A stretch of 46,301 nucleotides of DNA, taken from NCBI GenBank assembly GCA_003345555.1, contig PRDJ01000050.1, positions 1 through 46,301 of the forward strand. The letters run 5' to 3'. The notes under the pieces are model-generated. The model saw nothing but the letters and a program-made list of their open reading frames with translations. It was not told the origin of the DNA and ran no database searches. The position numbers and the translations under genes were made by a program. Source of the stretch: Candidatus Thorarchaeota archaeon (GTDB lineage: Archaea; Asgardarchaeota; Thorarchaeia; Thorarchaeales; Thorarchaeaceae). Positions within the stretch are counted from its first letter, which is position 1, and the number at the start of each line of letters is the position of its first letter. Positions 33,373-40,327 of this stretch are shown one piece after another.

Positions 33373-33705
33373 GTGCAGTTCTGTGACAAGTGTGGATCCA
33401 TGATGGTTCCGTCCTCCGATGCGGAAGGCAAGAAGATTCTGAAATGCAGGAGCTGTGGCCATACTATGAAGCTCAAGGGAGAGATGAAAGTGTCAGAGAA
33501 CATAAGACGGACTCCCCATGACAAGATTGTGGTTGTCGATGACGACTCCATGCCGATGCCCAAGGTTGCTGCGACGTGTCCGAATTGCGGAAATGATGAG
33601 GCATACTACTGGACGGTTCAAACGAGACGCGGGGATGAAGGCGCAACTGAGTTCTATAGATGTACCAAGTGCAAGCAGACTTGGCGCTACTATGGCGGCC
33701 GCTAG
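33373..33705 (+). CDS. tfs: Transcription factor S (TFS/TFIIS-like)
   Basis: A protein of 110 residues that stimulates transcript cleavage by stalled RNA polymerase. The N-terminal ribbon is CDKCGSMM...CRSCG; the C-terminal ribbon is CPNCG...CTKC. The catalytic Asp-Glu pair is in TRRGDEGATEFYRC, with Gly where most relatives have Pro. The GTG at 33373 is chosen because GGGGTGA ends five bases upstream; the GTG at 33364 would add three residues. Confidence 0.92.
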   Translation: MQFCDKCGSMMVPSSDAEGKKILKCRSCGHTMKLKGEMKVSENIRRTPHDKIVVVDDDSMPMPKVAATCPNCGNDEAYYWTVQTRRGDEGATEFYRCTKCKQTWRYYGGR

Positions 33706-33717
33706 ACTTATACATTC

Positions 33718-33724
33718 TTATATC
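33718..33724 (+). promoter_or_regulatory. TATA box upstream of the PCNA segment
   Basis: TTATATC sits just after the TFS stop and predicts a transcript start near 33748. This allows PCNA, PriS and GINS to be transcribed separately from csl4-rpoL-TFS. Confidence 0.5.
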
Positions 33725-33791
33725 ACGAGAATCTAGAACTGGAGCGCAGAGCGCGCTGCTTTGTTCAGCGACATATGTTGGTGCGGACAGC

Positions 33792-34163
33792 TTGACCGAG
33801 GAACAAAGGATTCCGCGTACGCAATATGCTAGGCTTGCAACAGTACGCAGTCTGTCCGCTAGTACCAAGGGCCCTGTGAGGATAATGTGTATCGTTGTAG
33901 AGTCGACCCCTGGACTGGCTCTTGTACAGGATATCTATGATGACGTAGGGAAGGCAAGACAGATTAGGGCATTAGTCGAAGGGAAGCTTGAAGTCGCGCA
34001 GAAGTATATGTTGATAGGCAGCATGACGGAGAAAAGCGGTCCAAACGGGAAGGAGCTAATGCTTTCGGCGTCTCAGACCCTGAATATCAACTCGCTTGAC
34101 ATCAAGGAGTATAAACAGGCAATGGAGCTAGAAGAACGAATAACCCGCACCATGGGCCGATAG
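33792..34163 (+). CDS. Unrecognised 123-residue protein, possible OB fold, between TFS and PCNA
   Basis: I do not recognise the family. The frame stays open upstream to 33660, but the TATA box at 33718 and the loss of protein-like character place the start at TTG 33792, giving LTEEQRIPRTQYARLATV. A central run of alternating hydrophobic segments (VRIMCIVVES, LALVQDIYDD, IRALVEGKLE, KYMLIGSMTE, ELMLSASQTLN) followed by a C-terminal helix is compatible with a single OB fold. Location 14 bases before PCNA suggests a replication or repair role, possibly single-strand DNA binding; this is inference. Confidence 0.6.
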   Translation: MTEEQRIPRTQYARLATVRSLSASTKGPVRIMCIVVESTPGLALVQDIYDDVGKARQIRALVEGKLEVAQKYMLIGSMTEKSGPNGKELMLSASQTLNINSLDIKEYKQAMELEERITRTMGR

Positions 34164-34177
34164 ATGGAGGTACCAAG

Positions 34178-34930
34178 ATGTTTCATGCGACACTCGATAG
34201 CACAAAGACATGGAAACAAATAGTCGACGCACTAGCTACACTGCTGACTGAAGCACACTTTGTTGCTTCAGAGACCGGTCTTATGCTTCGTCAGCTCGAC
34301 TCGACGAAAGCAGCCATGATTGACCTTACTCTTCCTGCGGGGCTGTTTCAGGAGTACAGCTGCAAGGGAGATCACGATATCTGCCTCGGAATAGATGAGC
34401 TAACTAAAGTCAGCAAGCGCATGGCCAGCGATGATAAACTCGAGTTCAATCTCAATGAAAGCGAACAGCGCTTCGAAATCAAGATGCTGGGTCAAGCCGA
34501 GCGCCTGTTCAAGCTTCAGATTCTTAGTCCTCCTGAGGATAGGACGAAGAAACCAGCTCTTTCTTTTGATGCGAGAGCAGAGATGTATGCAGAAGCGTTC
34601 AAACAGGCTGTGAAGGACATAGGTGTTGTTTCAAGCCACGTGAAGATTAGCGCAAACGGCGATACGATATCATTCACCGGAGAAGGCGATACTGGGGAAG
34701 CACAGGTGTCCCTGAAGATGGGAGACGAGTCACTTCTCTATGAGCTCAAGATTGAGAAGGATAGCACTTCTATGTATGCTCTGAATTACCTTTCAGAAAT
34801 ATCCAAAGCTATGTCCAGTGACAGCGTCGTTCTTCAGTTCAGTACAAACAAACCCATGATGATGGAGTTTGGAATCGCCGAGGGCGGCAGGATAAGCTTC
34901 ATTCTCGCCCCTCGTGTAGAGCGAAGGTAG
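34178..34930 (+). CDS. pcn: PCNA sliding clamp
   Basis: A protein of 250 residues. It begins MFHATLDSTKTWKQIVDALATL and has the conserved DSTKAAMIDLTLP, the DDKLEFNL segment, an interdomain connector around ILSPPEDRTKKPALSF, and GGRISFILAPRVE at the end. The ATG at 34178 follows GATGGAGG. Archaeal PCNA forms a homotrimeric ring. Only one copy is in the window. Confidence 0.95.
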   Translation: MFHATLDSTKTWKQIVDALATLLTEAHFVASETGLMLRQLDSTKAAMIDLTLPAGLFQEYSCKGDHDICLGIDELTKVSKRMASDDKLEFNLNESEQRFEIKMLGQAERLFKLQILSPPEDRTKKPALSFDARAEMYAEAFKQAVKDIGVVSSHVKISANGDTISFTGEGDTGEAQVSLKMGDESLLYELKIEKDSTSMYALNYLSEISKAMSSDSVVLQFSTNKPMMMEFGIAEGGRISFILAPRVERR

Positions 34931-34959
34931 TTCCTGTTGCTTTCGGTCGCTGTACGGTC

Positions 34960-36342
34960 ATGGCCTTACATACTCAAGAAACAAGGTCCAAGTTCCTGCA
35001 GCTGATATTCCAAGACTACTATCGCGTGAATGCCAATCAAGTCGACATACCGGAACGTCTTCATATGCGCGAGTTTGGCATGGAGAGCTGGGACTATGTC
35101 TGGAGATGTCCAGAACGAAGGACACGCGATGCTTCGGGGGCTGAGAAGAGCATAGGCTGTGGTCAGTCAGGACGTTCCTTCAAGAAGTTCAAGGTATGCC
35201 CGAATTGTGGTTCTCCCGAAGTTCAGATGACCAGTTGGACTCGTCATCTTGGCTACCGTTCACCTGATGCTCTCAGAAACGACCTGGTTGTTTCTGCGCC
35301 GCACAGCGTATACCACTCTGCCGCATTCTATAACATACCAGTATCTCGAAGTATGGACGAAAAGGATTGGCAGGGCGCAGAGCTCGTGTTTGACATTGAC
35401 GCTGATCACCTTGATTGCCCGTGTTCACAGGACCACGATGCGTGGAGATGCAACAACCCTGAGTGTAATGAAATGGGCAAGGGTGTCCCCGCGGAGGAAA
35501 AATGCACCAAGTGTGGGAGCGAGAGCATTACCATCCGCAGGTGGCTATGTGACCGCTGTCTCGGCGATGCAAAAAGATACACACTGAAGCTATATGACGA
35601 GTTTCTGACCAGTGACTTTGGATTTGACCCCCGGAACATTCAGCTGAACTATAGCGGCCATCGGGGATATCACGTACGCGTCAGGGACCCCCGAATCTTC
35701 AAGTTGGATGCGGACGGACGAATTGAGATTGTACAGTATATCAATGGCTTGGGTTTCAGCAGCGAGAGATTCATCACAGAGACATCCATGGCGCTTCTCA
35801 CAGGCAATATCCCGGGTTGGCCGCGGAAGCTGATGGTGGCCATGATAGAATTCATCAGAAACATAGATTCCTACGACGGTAAAGAGCGATGGGTTGAACC
35901 ATTACGCAAGTATAAGACTGCCGCAATCGAGGGTCTCTTGCGAGTTCCGCCCACCCTTCGTATTCCGGTGAAGGGGTTTCTTGGGGTCAAGTCTTGGCAG
36001 GAGATTGCGACACAAGCGGTTGCATTGTACGGCGGCAAGATTGACATACCTGTCACTCACGATATACATAGGGTAATCCGTTTGATAGGGAGTCTACACG
36101 GCAAGACCGGGTTCAATGTGGTACCACTCAGTCGCGATGCGGTCGAGTCATTCAATCCATTTAGAGACGCATTAGCATTCACAGCAGGCTCTTTGAAGGT
36201 AAGAGTTATGGGTGGCGGCGTAGAGATTCCCAAGTTCAGGATAGGCGACACAGAATATGGTCCCTATGGTGATGATCAAGTAGAATTGCCAATGGCTGCG
36301 GCAGTTTTCATTCTCTGCAAAGGTGTGGCTACGATTGAATGA
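34960..36342 (+). CDS. priS: DNA primase catalytic subunit PriS with extra zinc-binding region
   Basis: A protein of 460 residues that makes primers with PriL. The catalytic Asp pair is in LVFDIDADHLD, and NYSGHRGYHVRVRDP is the SGxxGxHxR-type nucleotide site. The zinc knob between them is unusually elaborate, with CNNPEC, CTKCG and CDRC. A further Cys-rich segment lies near residues 48-85: WRCPE, IGCGQ, and CPNCG. This is absent from most archaeal PriS (about 350-400 residues) and explains the excess length. The ATG at 34960 is 30 bases after PCNA. PriL is not in the window. The end overlaps GINS. Confidence 0.9.
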   Translation: MALHTQETRSKFLQLIFQDYYRVNANQVDIPERLHMREFGMESWDYVWRCPERRTRDASGAEKSIGCGQSGRSFKKFKVCPNCGSPEVQMTSWTRHLGYRSPDALRNDLVVSAPHSVYHSAAFYNIPVSRSMDEKDWQGAELVFDIDADHLDCPCSQDHDAWRCNNPECNEMGKGVPAEEKCTKCGSESITIRRWLCDRCLGDAKRYTLKLYDEFLTSDFGFDPRNIQLNYSGHRGYHVRVRDPRIFKLDADGRIEIVQYINGLGFSSERFITETSMALLTGNIPGWPRKLMVAMIEFIRNIDSYDGKERWVEPLRKYKTAAIEGLLRVPPTLRIPVKGFLGVKSWQEIATQAVALYGGKIDIPVTHDIHRVIRLIGSLHGKTGFNVVPLSRDAVESFNPFRDALAFTAGSLKVRVMGGGVEIPKFRIGDTEYGPYGDDQVELPMAAAVFILCKGVATIE

Positions 36343-36955
36343 GTCAATTTACGATGAAGTGCGGAAGTCTTGGCAAGCAGAGGTTGAGAGCGACGAAATC
36401 AAAGACCTAGATGATTTGCGTCTTGCCAGAATGACTTCATATCTCTCAGGCGTGCGGCTTCTTCTGGCGGAAACGCCCGCCGAGGATTTTCTGAAAGCAG
36501 ACCTATTGACTCAAGAAGCAGTGAATCTGGAGTTCATGTTAAACGATTTACTGATGGTTCGAAAGAAGAAGATACTGAACGCTGCTCTTGTGCAAAGACG
36601 CCCTCTTGGGAGCCTGACACTTGCGGAAGAAGAGTTCTACAACAGACTCGTGAGAGCTGTCGAAGGCCATGTTGAGTTCGTGAAGTCTGCTCTCTCCGGC
36701 ACATCTTCAGGTAGTGAATCAGTAAAGGGGGAAGAGTCTGTCGCGGCATCGCCGTCCGAATCCGGCGCAGTAGAATACGTCAGCGTTGTTTTTCTTCGTC
36801 CGGTGGAGCAAGCCTTTGTGGGATTGGATGAAGCCACCTACGGTCCTTTCAAAGTGGGTGATAATGCAATGATTCCGATAGAGAACGCACGTGGATGGCT
36901 TCGCGATGGCACAGTCGCCAGAGTAGTAATAGACAAACCGAAGGCGCGTGACTGA
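36335..36955 (+). CDS. GINS subunit (Gins51-type)
   Basis: A protein of 206 residues of the CMG helicase accessory complex. The helical A domain comes first (residues about 1-110, with SIYDEVRKSWQAEVES and AEEEFYNRLVRAVEGHVEF). A Ser/Glu linker follows, then the small beta-rich B domain (VSVVFLRPVEQAFVGLDE...YGPFKVGDNAMIPIENARGW). A-then-B order is the Gins51 arrangement. The TTG at 36335 overlaps the PriS stop. Placement beside PriS is common in archaea. No Gins23 copy is here. Confidence 0.85.
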   Translation: MNESIYDEVRKSWQAEVESDEIKDLDDLRLARMTSYLSGVRLLLAETPAEDFLKADLLTQEAVNLEFMLNDLLMVRKKKILNAALVQRRPLGSLTLAEEEFYNRLVRAVEGHVEFVKSALSGTSSGSESVKGEESVAASPSESGAVEYVSVVFLRPVEQAFVGLDEATYGPFKVGDNAMIPIENARGWLRDGTVARVVIDKPKARD

Positions 36956-36956
36956 G

Positions 36957-37247
36957 ATGTCGCAAGAAACGCTGGTCAATCAACTCATTGAGCTCTCCGC
37001 TCAAATCGTCTCTGCTCGCGAGGATATCGAAAGGAAGCATAGGAAGATGCAGATAGCTCTTACGAATGTCCTACGATTGCTGTCTGAGGAAGAAGGGTCT
37101 ACTGCGAGCAAGATACAAGCCAACCCGAGTCGCCTGAAAGGTTACGTGCTGCGGGCTCTTTCCGAGCTGCGCGAAGACTCGCTGAGCCTTTGTGATACGC
37201 TGAGGTCTAGGGTCGATTCCATAATAGAGGTCGCACGAAATCCATAA
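36957..37247 (+). CDS. Unrecognised 96-residue helical protein downstream of GINS
   Basis: The protein is helical throughout and charged, with probable coiled-coil segments (VNQLIELSAQIVSAREDIER and RALSELREDSLSLCDTLRSR). I recognise no family. It begins with an ATG at the base after the GINS stop, so it is likely cotranslated with GINS and may be a partner or small replisome factor; that is inference from position. Confidence 0.6.
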   Translation: MSQETLVNQLIELSAQIVSAREDIERKHRKMQIALTNVLRLLSEEEGSTASKIQANPSRLKGYVLRALSELREDSLSLCDTLRSRVDSIIEVARNP

Positions 37248-37273
37248 GAAGGGTATTTTTCTTCTCAATCTGC

Positions 37274-37480
37274 ATGCCTCCGACAGGACGGTGGATTCTG
37301 ATTGTTGCAGGATTGGCTTCGGCAGCAATCGCATTGTTAGGAGCCGTCACATATCCTGGGACTACAAAGGATTTGGGAACAACCATCCTATACGAGATGG
37401 CTTTGTTCGCCGGCATATTCATCGTTCTCGGGCTCGCATACAAGCAGGGCTACACAGAACGCGAAATCTCCGTCCAGTGA
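37274..37480 (+). CDS. Small two-span membrane protein
   Basis: A protein of 68 residues with two hydrophobic segments, RWILIVAGLASAAIALLGAV (about 6-26) and LYEMALFAGIFIVLGLAYK (about 39-57). A short polar loop sits between them and the C-terminus is charged. No function can be assigned. It follows the helical protein by 26 bases on the same strand. Confidence 0.6.
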   Translation: MPPTGRWILIVAGLASAAIALLGAVTYPGTTKDLGTTILYEMALFAGIFIVLGLAYKQGYTEREISVQ

Positions 37481-37579
37481 ATCAGATCGAATCAGCTTGC
37501 AACTCCTCTCACTTGCGATGCCAGGAGCGACACATATCGGGTCACGTATGATGCAATCTAGTGAGTCAATTGTGAAACT

Positions 37580-37588
37580 CTTAAATGG
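37580..37588 (+). promoter_or_regulatory. TATA-like element of the hdr cluster
   Basis: CTTAAATGG lies 65-73 bases upstream of the HdrC ATG, in the 172-base gap after the membrane protein. Confidence 0.4.
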
Positions 37589-37652
37589 GGGCTAGAATTC
37601 GGGACTGGCAGCGACCCAAGCAGGCGGATGCGCCCTCGGTGGTGCTTCTCTA

Positions 37653-38195
37653 ATGACTGAGGCAAAACAAATAGCTGGCCCACCAGCGACCCTTGTTGAA
37701 CCAATCGACATGTCCCAGCTGGATTCCAATTTCCGGGACGAAATACGAAGCATGCCTAATGGCGAAGAACTTGCTGCCTGTTTTGCATGTTCAACGTGCA
37801 CAGCGGCATGTCCCATTGCGAATCAGTGGAAGTACAAGCCTCACCAACTAATCAGGATGATTCTCCTTGGAATGCGCAGTGAGGTCTTGAATAGCAAAGA
37901 GATATGGGAATGCCTCACTTGTTTTCAATGCCAAGAACGTTGTCCTCAGAAAGTGCGGATTACAGACATACTGTTCGACTGCAAGAATCTGGCCGCAGAC
38001 GAAGGAAAGGTACCAGAGAAAATACTTGCACTTGCAAAGGAATTGATTGACAAGGGACAGCTCTATGTTGTGACGGCGGACTGGGAGCGTGAGGACCTTG
38101 GGCTTCAACCAGCAGTGCCCGGGCTTTCCACCGACGGAATCAAACAGATTCTGAGAGAGACTCGAACCGGGAAACTTGCTGGAGGTGGTACCTGA
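37653..38195 (+). CDS. hdrC: Heterodisulfide reductase subunit C-like (HdrC)
   Basis: An iron-sulfur protein of 180 residues that passes electrons between HdrA and HdrB. The two [4Fe-4S] motifs are CFACSTCTAACPI near residue 43 and CLTCFQCQERCPQ near 88, both complete. The helical tail is typical. The ATG at 37653 begins MTEAKQIAGPPATL. HdrB begins two bases after its stop. No membrane span is present, so this is the soluble HdrABC type. Confidence 0.88.
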   Translation: MTEAKQIAGPPATLVEPIDMSQLDSNFRDEIRSMPNGEELAACFACSTCTAACPIANQWKYKPHQLIRMILLGMRSEVLNSKEIWECLTCFQCQERCPQKVRITDILFDCKNLAADEGKVPEKILALAKELIDKGQLYVVTADWEREDLGLQPAVPGLSTDGIKQILRETRTGKLAGGGT

Positions 38196-38196
38196 A

Positions 38197-39063
38197 ATGC
38201 CGATGTACAACCTCTACATGGGTTGCAGCGTTCCAGCGAATTATCCCAACTACGAAGCGGCCGTGATGAAGGTTGGCGAAGCGCTGGGCATGGAATTCGA
38301 GTACATGACCGACGTCGCCTGCTGTGGCAGCCCTAATCTACGGTCAATCGATTACTTCGGTTGGCTGGTTGTGAACGGGCGCACTCTCGCGATAGCAGAG
38401 AAGAATGGACATGATATAGTTACTCCGTGCAATGGATGCTTTGGCTCGCTGAAGGACGTACAGCATCACTTGAAGCATGATGAGAAGGACCGTTCGCGCG
38501 TAAACAAGGAACTCAAGAAAATGGGCCTGGAGTTCAGAGGCACGGTCAAAGTACGCCATGTGATCGAAGCTCTCTACACCGATATCGGAATCGAGGAGAT
38601 TCAGCGCAAAATCACTAGACCACTTGACGGCGTTGGCATCTCGATTCACTATGGCTGCCACCTTCTTCGGCCTGATGATGTTACAGAGTTCAAGCCTGAG
38701 ATGCTGGACGCGTTGGTCCGGGCAACTGGTGCGAAAGTGGTCGAGTATCCCCTTTGGAAGCAGTGCTGCGGTGCTACAGTTCTGCCAGTCAATGAACCCT
38801 TGGCAATTCGACTCGCCAGAGACAAAATCCGCTCCATGAAAGAAGCCGGGGCGGAATTCGCGACAGTGGTATGCCCAGCATGTGGAAATCAGCTAGACCT
38901 CCAACAAGTGGGATTGAAGGACTCCTACGGCGAGGTATATGACCTGCCGGTGTTACTCTATCCACAGATTCTGGCCCTAGCACTTGGAATCAACGAGGAT
39001 GCCATCGGCCTTCGTATGAATCGTGTGCCTGCAGACTCAATACTCCCGCACTTGAAGGGCTGA
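38197..39063 (+). CDS. hdrB: Heterodisulfide reductase subunit B-like (HdrB)
   Basis: A protein of 288 residues. Two cysteine-rich CCG-type domains are visible: ACCGSPN with CNGCFGSL in the N-terminal half, and QCCGATVLP with CPACGNQLD in the C-terminal half; GCHLLRP supplies the other conserved Cys. In methanogens these bind two non-cubane clusters where CoM-S-S-CoB is reduced. The natural disulfide in a non-methanogen is unknown. The ATG at 38197 follows GGAGGTGG by eight bases. Confidence 0.9.
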   Translation: MPMYNLYMGCSVPANYPNYEAAVMKVGEALGMEFEYMTDVACCGSPNLRSIDYFGWLVVNGRTLAIAEKNGHDIVTPCNGCFGSLKDVQHHLKHDEKDRSRVNKELKKMGLEFRGTVKVRHVIEALYTDIGIEEIQRKITRPLDGVGISIHYGCHLLRPDDVTEFKPEMLDALVRATGAKVVEYPLWKQCCGATVLPVNEPLAIRLARDKIRSMKEAGAEFATVVCPACGNQLDLQQVGLKDSYGEVYDLPVLLYPQILALALGINEDAIGLRMNRVPADSILPHLKG

Positions 39064-39076
39064 GGTGAACTGCGGA

Positions 39077-40327
39077 GTGTCTGACCCGGTCCTCGTCATT
39101 GGAGCTGGAGTCGCAGGAATGACCGTAGCTGCAGAACTCTCTGACGCCGGGATTAAGACAGTCCTCGTGGAAAGGTCTTCCACTATGGGGGGTAATGCGC
39201 TGGATCTCTACAAAGCCTTTCCAACCGATGATTGCTTCTATTGCTTTGAGGGCAACCGTTGGAGACCCGGAATTCGCAAGTGCTTCTACAGAAGTACAAT
39301 GACTGATCAGCCCAACATCGACGTCCGGACAGGCTGCGAGGTTGTCGATATTTCAGGCAGTCCGGGCGAGTTCAAGGTCAAGATTGCTGCTGCCCCAAGG
39401 TACATTGAGCCCAAGAAATGCACCATGTGCGGACTTTGTGTCGGCCTCTCGAAAGCATTCTATCTGGTATCTCCGCAGTGTCAGCCTCAAGCAGTAGTCT
39501 ATAATCCTCAAAGGCCCGATGAAGGTACCGAGAAAGCTGAAAGAGAGTGCCCCACCAAGGCAATCAATCTGCAAGCACAACCCTTTGAGGAGACGCTCCG
39601 AATCTCGGACATAGTAATCGCGACCGGCTATCATGAGATGAAACCGGTTGACATGGTGGAATACGGTTACGGAAAGGTTCCCAATGTTATCACGCAGCTG
39701 GAACTCGCGCAGATACTCGACCCAAATGGAAAATCGGGGGGCGCTCTGATACGACCTTCGGATGGGTCTCCAGTCAAGAACATCCTCATGGTTCAATGCG
39801 TCGGAAGCAGGGATGAGAGCTATCACCCCTATTGCTCGAAGATATGTTGTGTGTTTGCGCTCAAACATGCGAATATTGTCATGCAAGAGAGAGGAAACGC
39901 AAGAGTCTCCGTAGTCTATATGGACATTCGAACCTATGACCGACATGAACGCTACTATCGGGAGGCACGACAGGCTGGAGTCGAGTTCATACGAGGTCGT
40001 GTCACGCGAGTGGAGCGGGCGAGGGATGATGCTCTGCAAATCACGGTCTATGACTCTCTGCTTGACAAGTATCTGAAGTTCTCAGTGGACCTTCTTGTCT
40101 TGTCTTCCGCTCTAGAGCCTCAGCCGGACATGGCAGGACTCATCGAAAAGCTAGGACTCAGCTCTTCGGATGGCTTTGTGAAACCCGCTGACCAGCTCTC
40201 TGAGAATGAGGTTGTAGCCGGAGACCATCTTTACGTCTGTGGCACAGCGGCTGGCCCTGCTGAGGTTCCGGAGAGTGTGACTCAGGCTAGGGCTGTGGTA
40301 TCCATGATTCTTCAAGGCAGGGCGTGA
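39077..40327 (+). CDS. hdrA: HdrA-like FAD/iron-sulfur protein, short form
   Basis: A flavoprotein of 416 residues. It begins with a Rossmann FAD motif (VLVIGAGVAGMTVAAELSDA) and SSTMGGNALDL. An iron-sulfur insertion (CTMCGLC ... ECPTKA) follows, then IVIATGYHEMKP and the HdrA signature MVQCVGSRDESYHPYCSKICC. Full HdrA has about 650 residues and extra ferredoxin domains; this copy is short and ends after the second FAD motif (LYVCGTAAG). The GTG at 39077 has GAGGTGA eight bases upstream; the GTG at 39065 is possible. It overlaps the next gene by four bases. Confidence 0.88.
   Translation: MSDPVLVIGAGVAGMTVAAELSDAGIKTVLVERSSTMGGNALDLYKAFPTDDCFYCFEGNRWRPGIRKCFYRSTMTDQPNIDVRTGCEVVDISGSPGEFKVKIAAAPRYIEPKKCTMCGLCVGLSKAFYLVSPQCQPQAVVYNPQRPDEGTEKAERECPTKAINLQAQPFEETLRISDIVIATGYHEMKPVDMVEYGYGKVPNVITQLELAQILDPNGKSGGALIRPSDGSPVKNILMVQCVGSRDESYHPYCSKICCVFALKHANIVMQERGNARVSVVYMDIRTYDRHERYYREARQAGVEFIRGRVTRVERARDDALQITVYDSLLDKYLKFSVDLLVLSSALEPQPDMAGLIEKLGLSSSDGFVKPADQLSENEVVAGDHLYVCGTAAGPAEVPESVTQARAVVSMILQGRA

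Noticed and set aside
33660..33791. N-terminal extension of the possible OB-fold protein back to ATG 33660
   Set aside because: It overlaps the end of TFS and crosses the TATA box at 33718-33724; the residues have no protein-like pattern.
39353..40039. 228-codon minus-strand frame
   Set aside because: Antisense to the short HdrA; no domain and no start signal.
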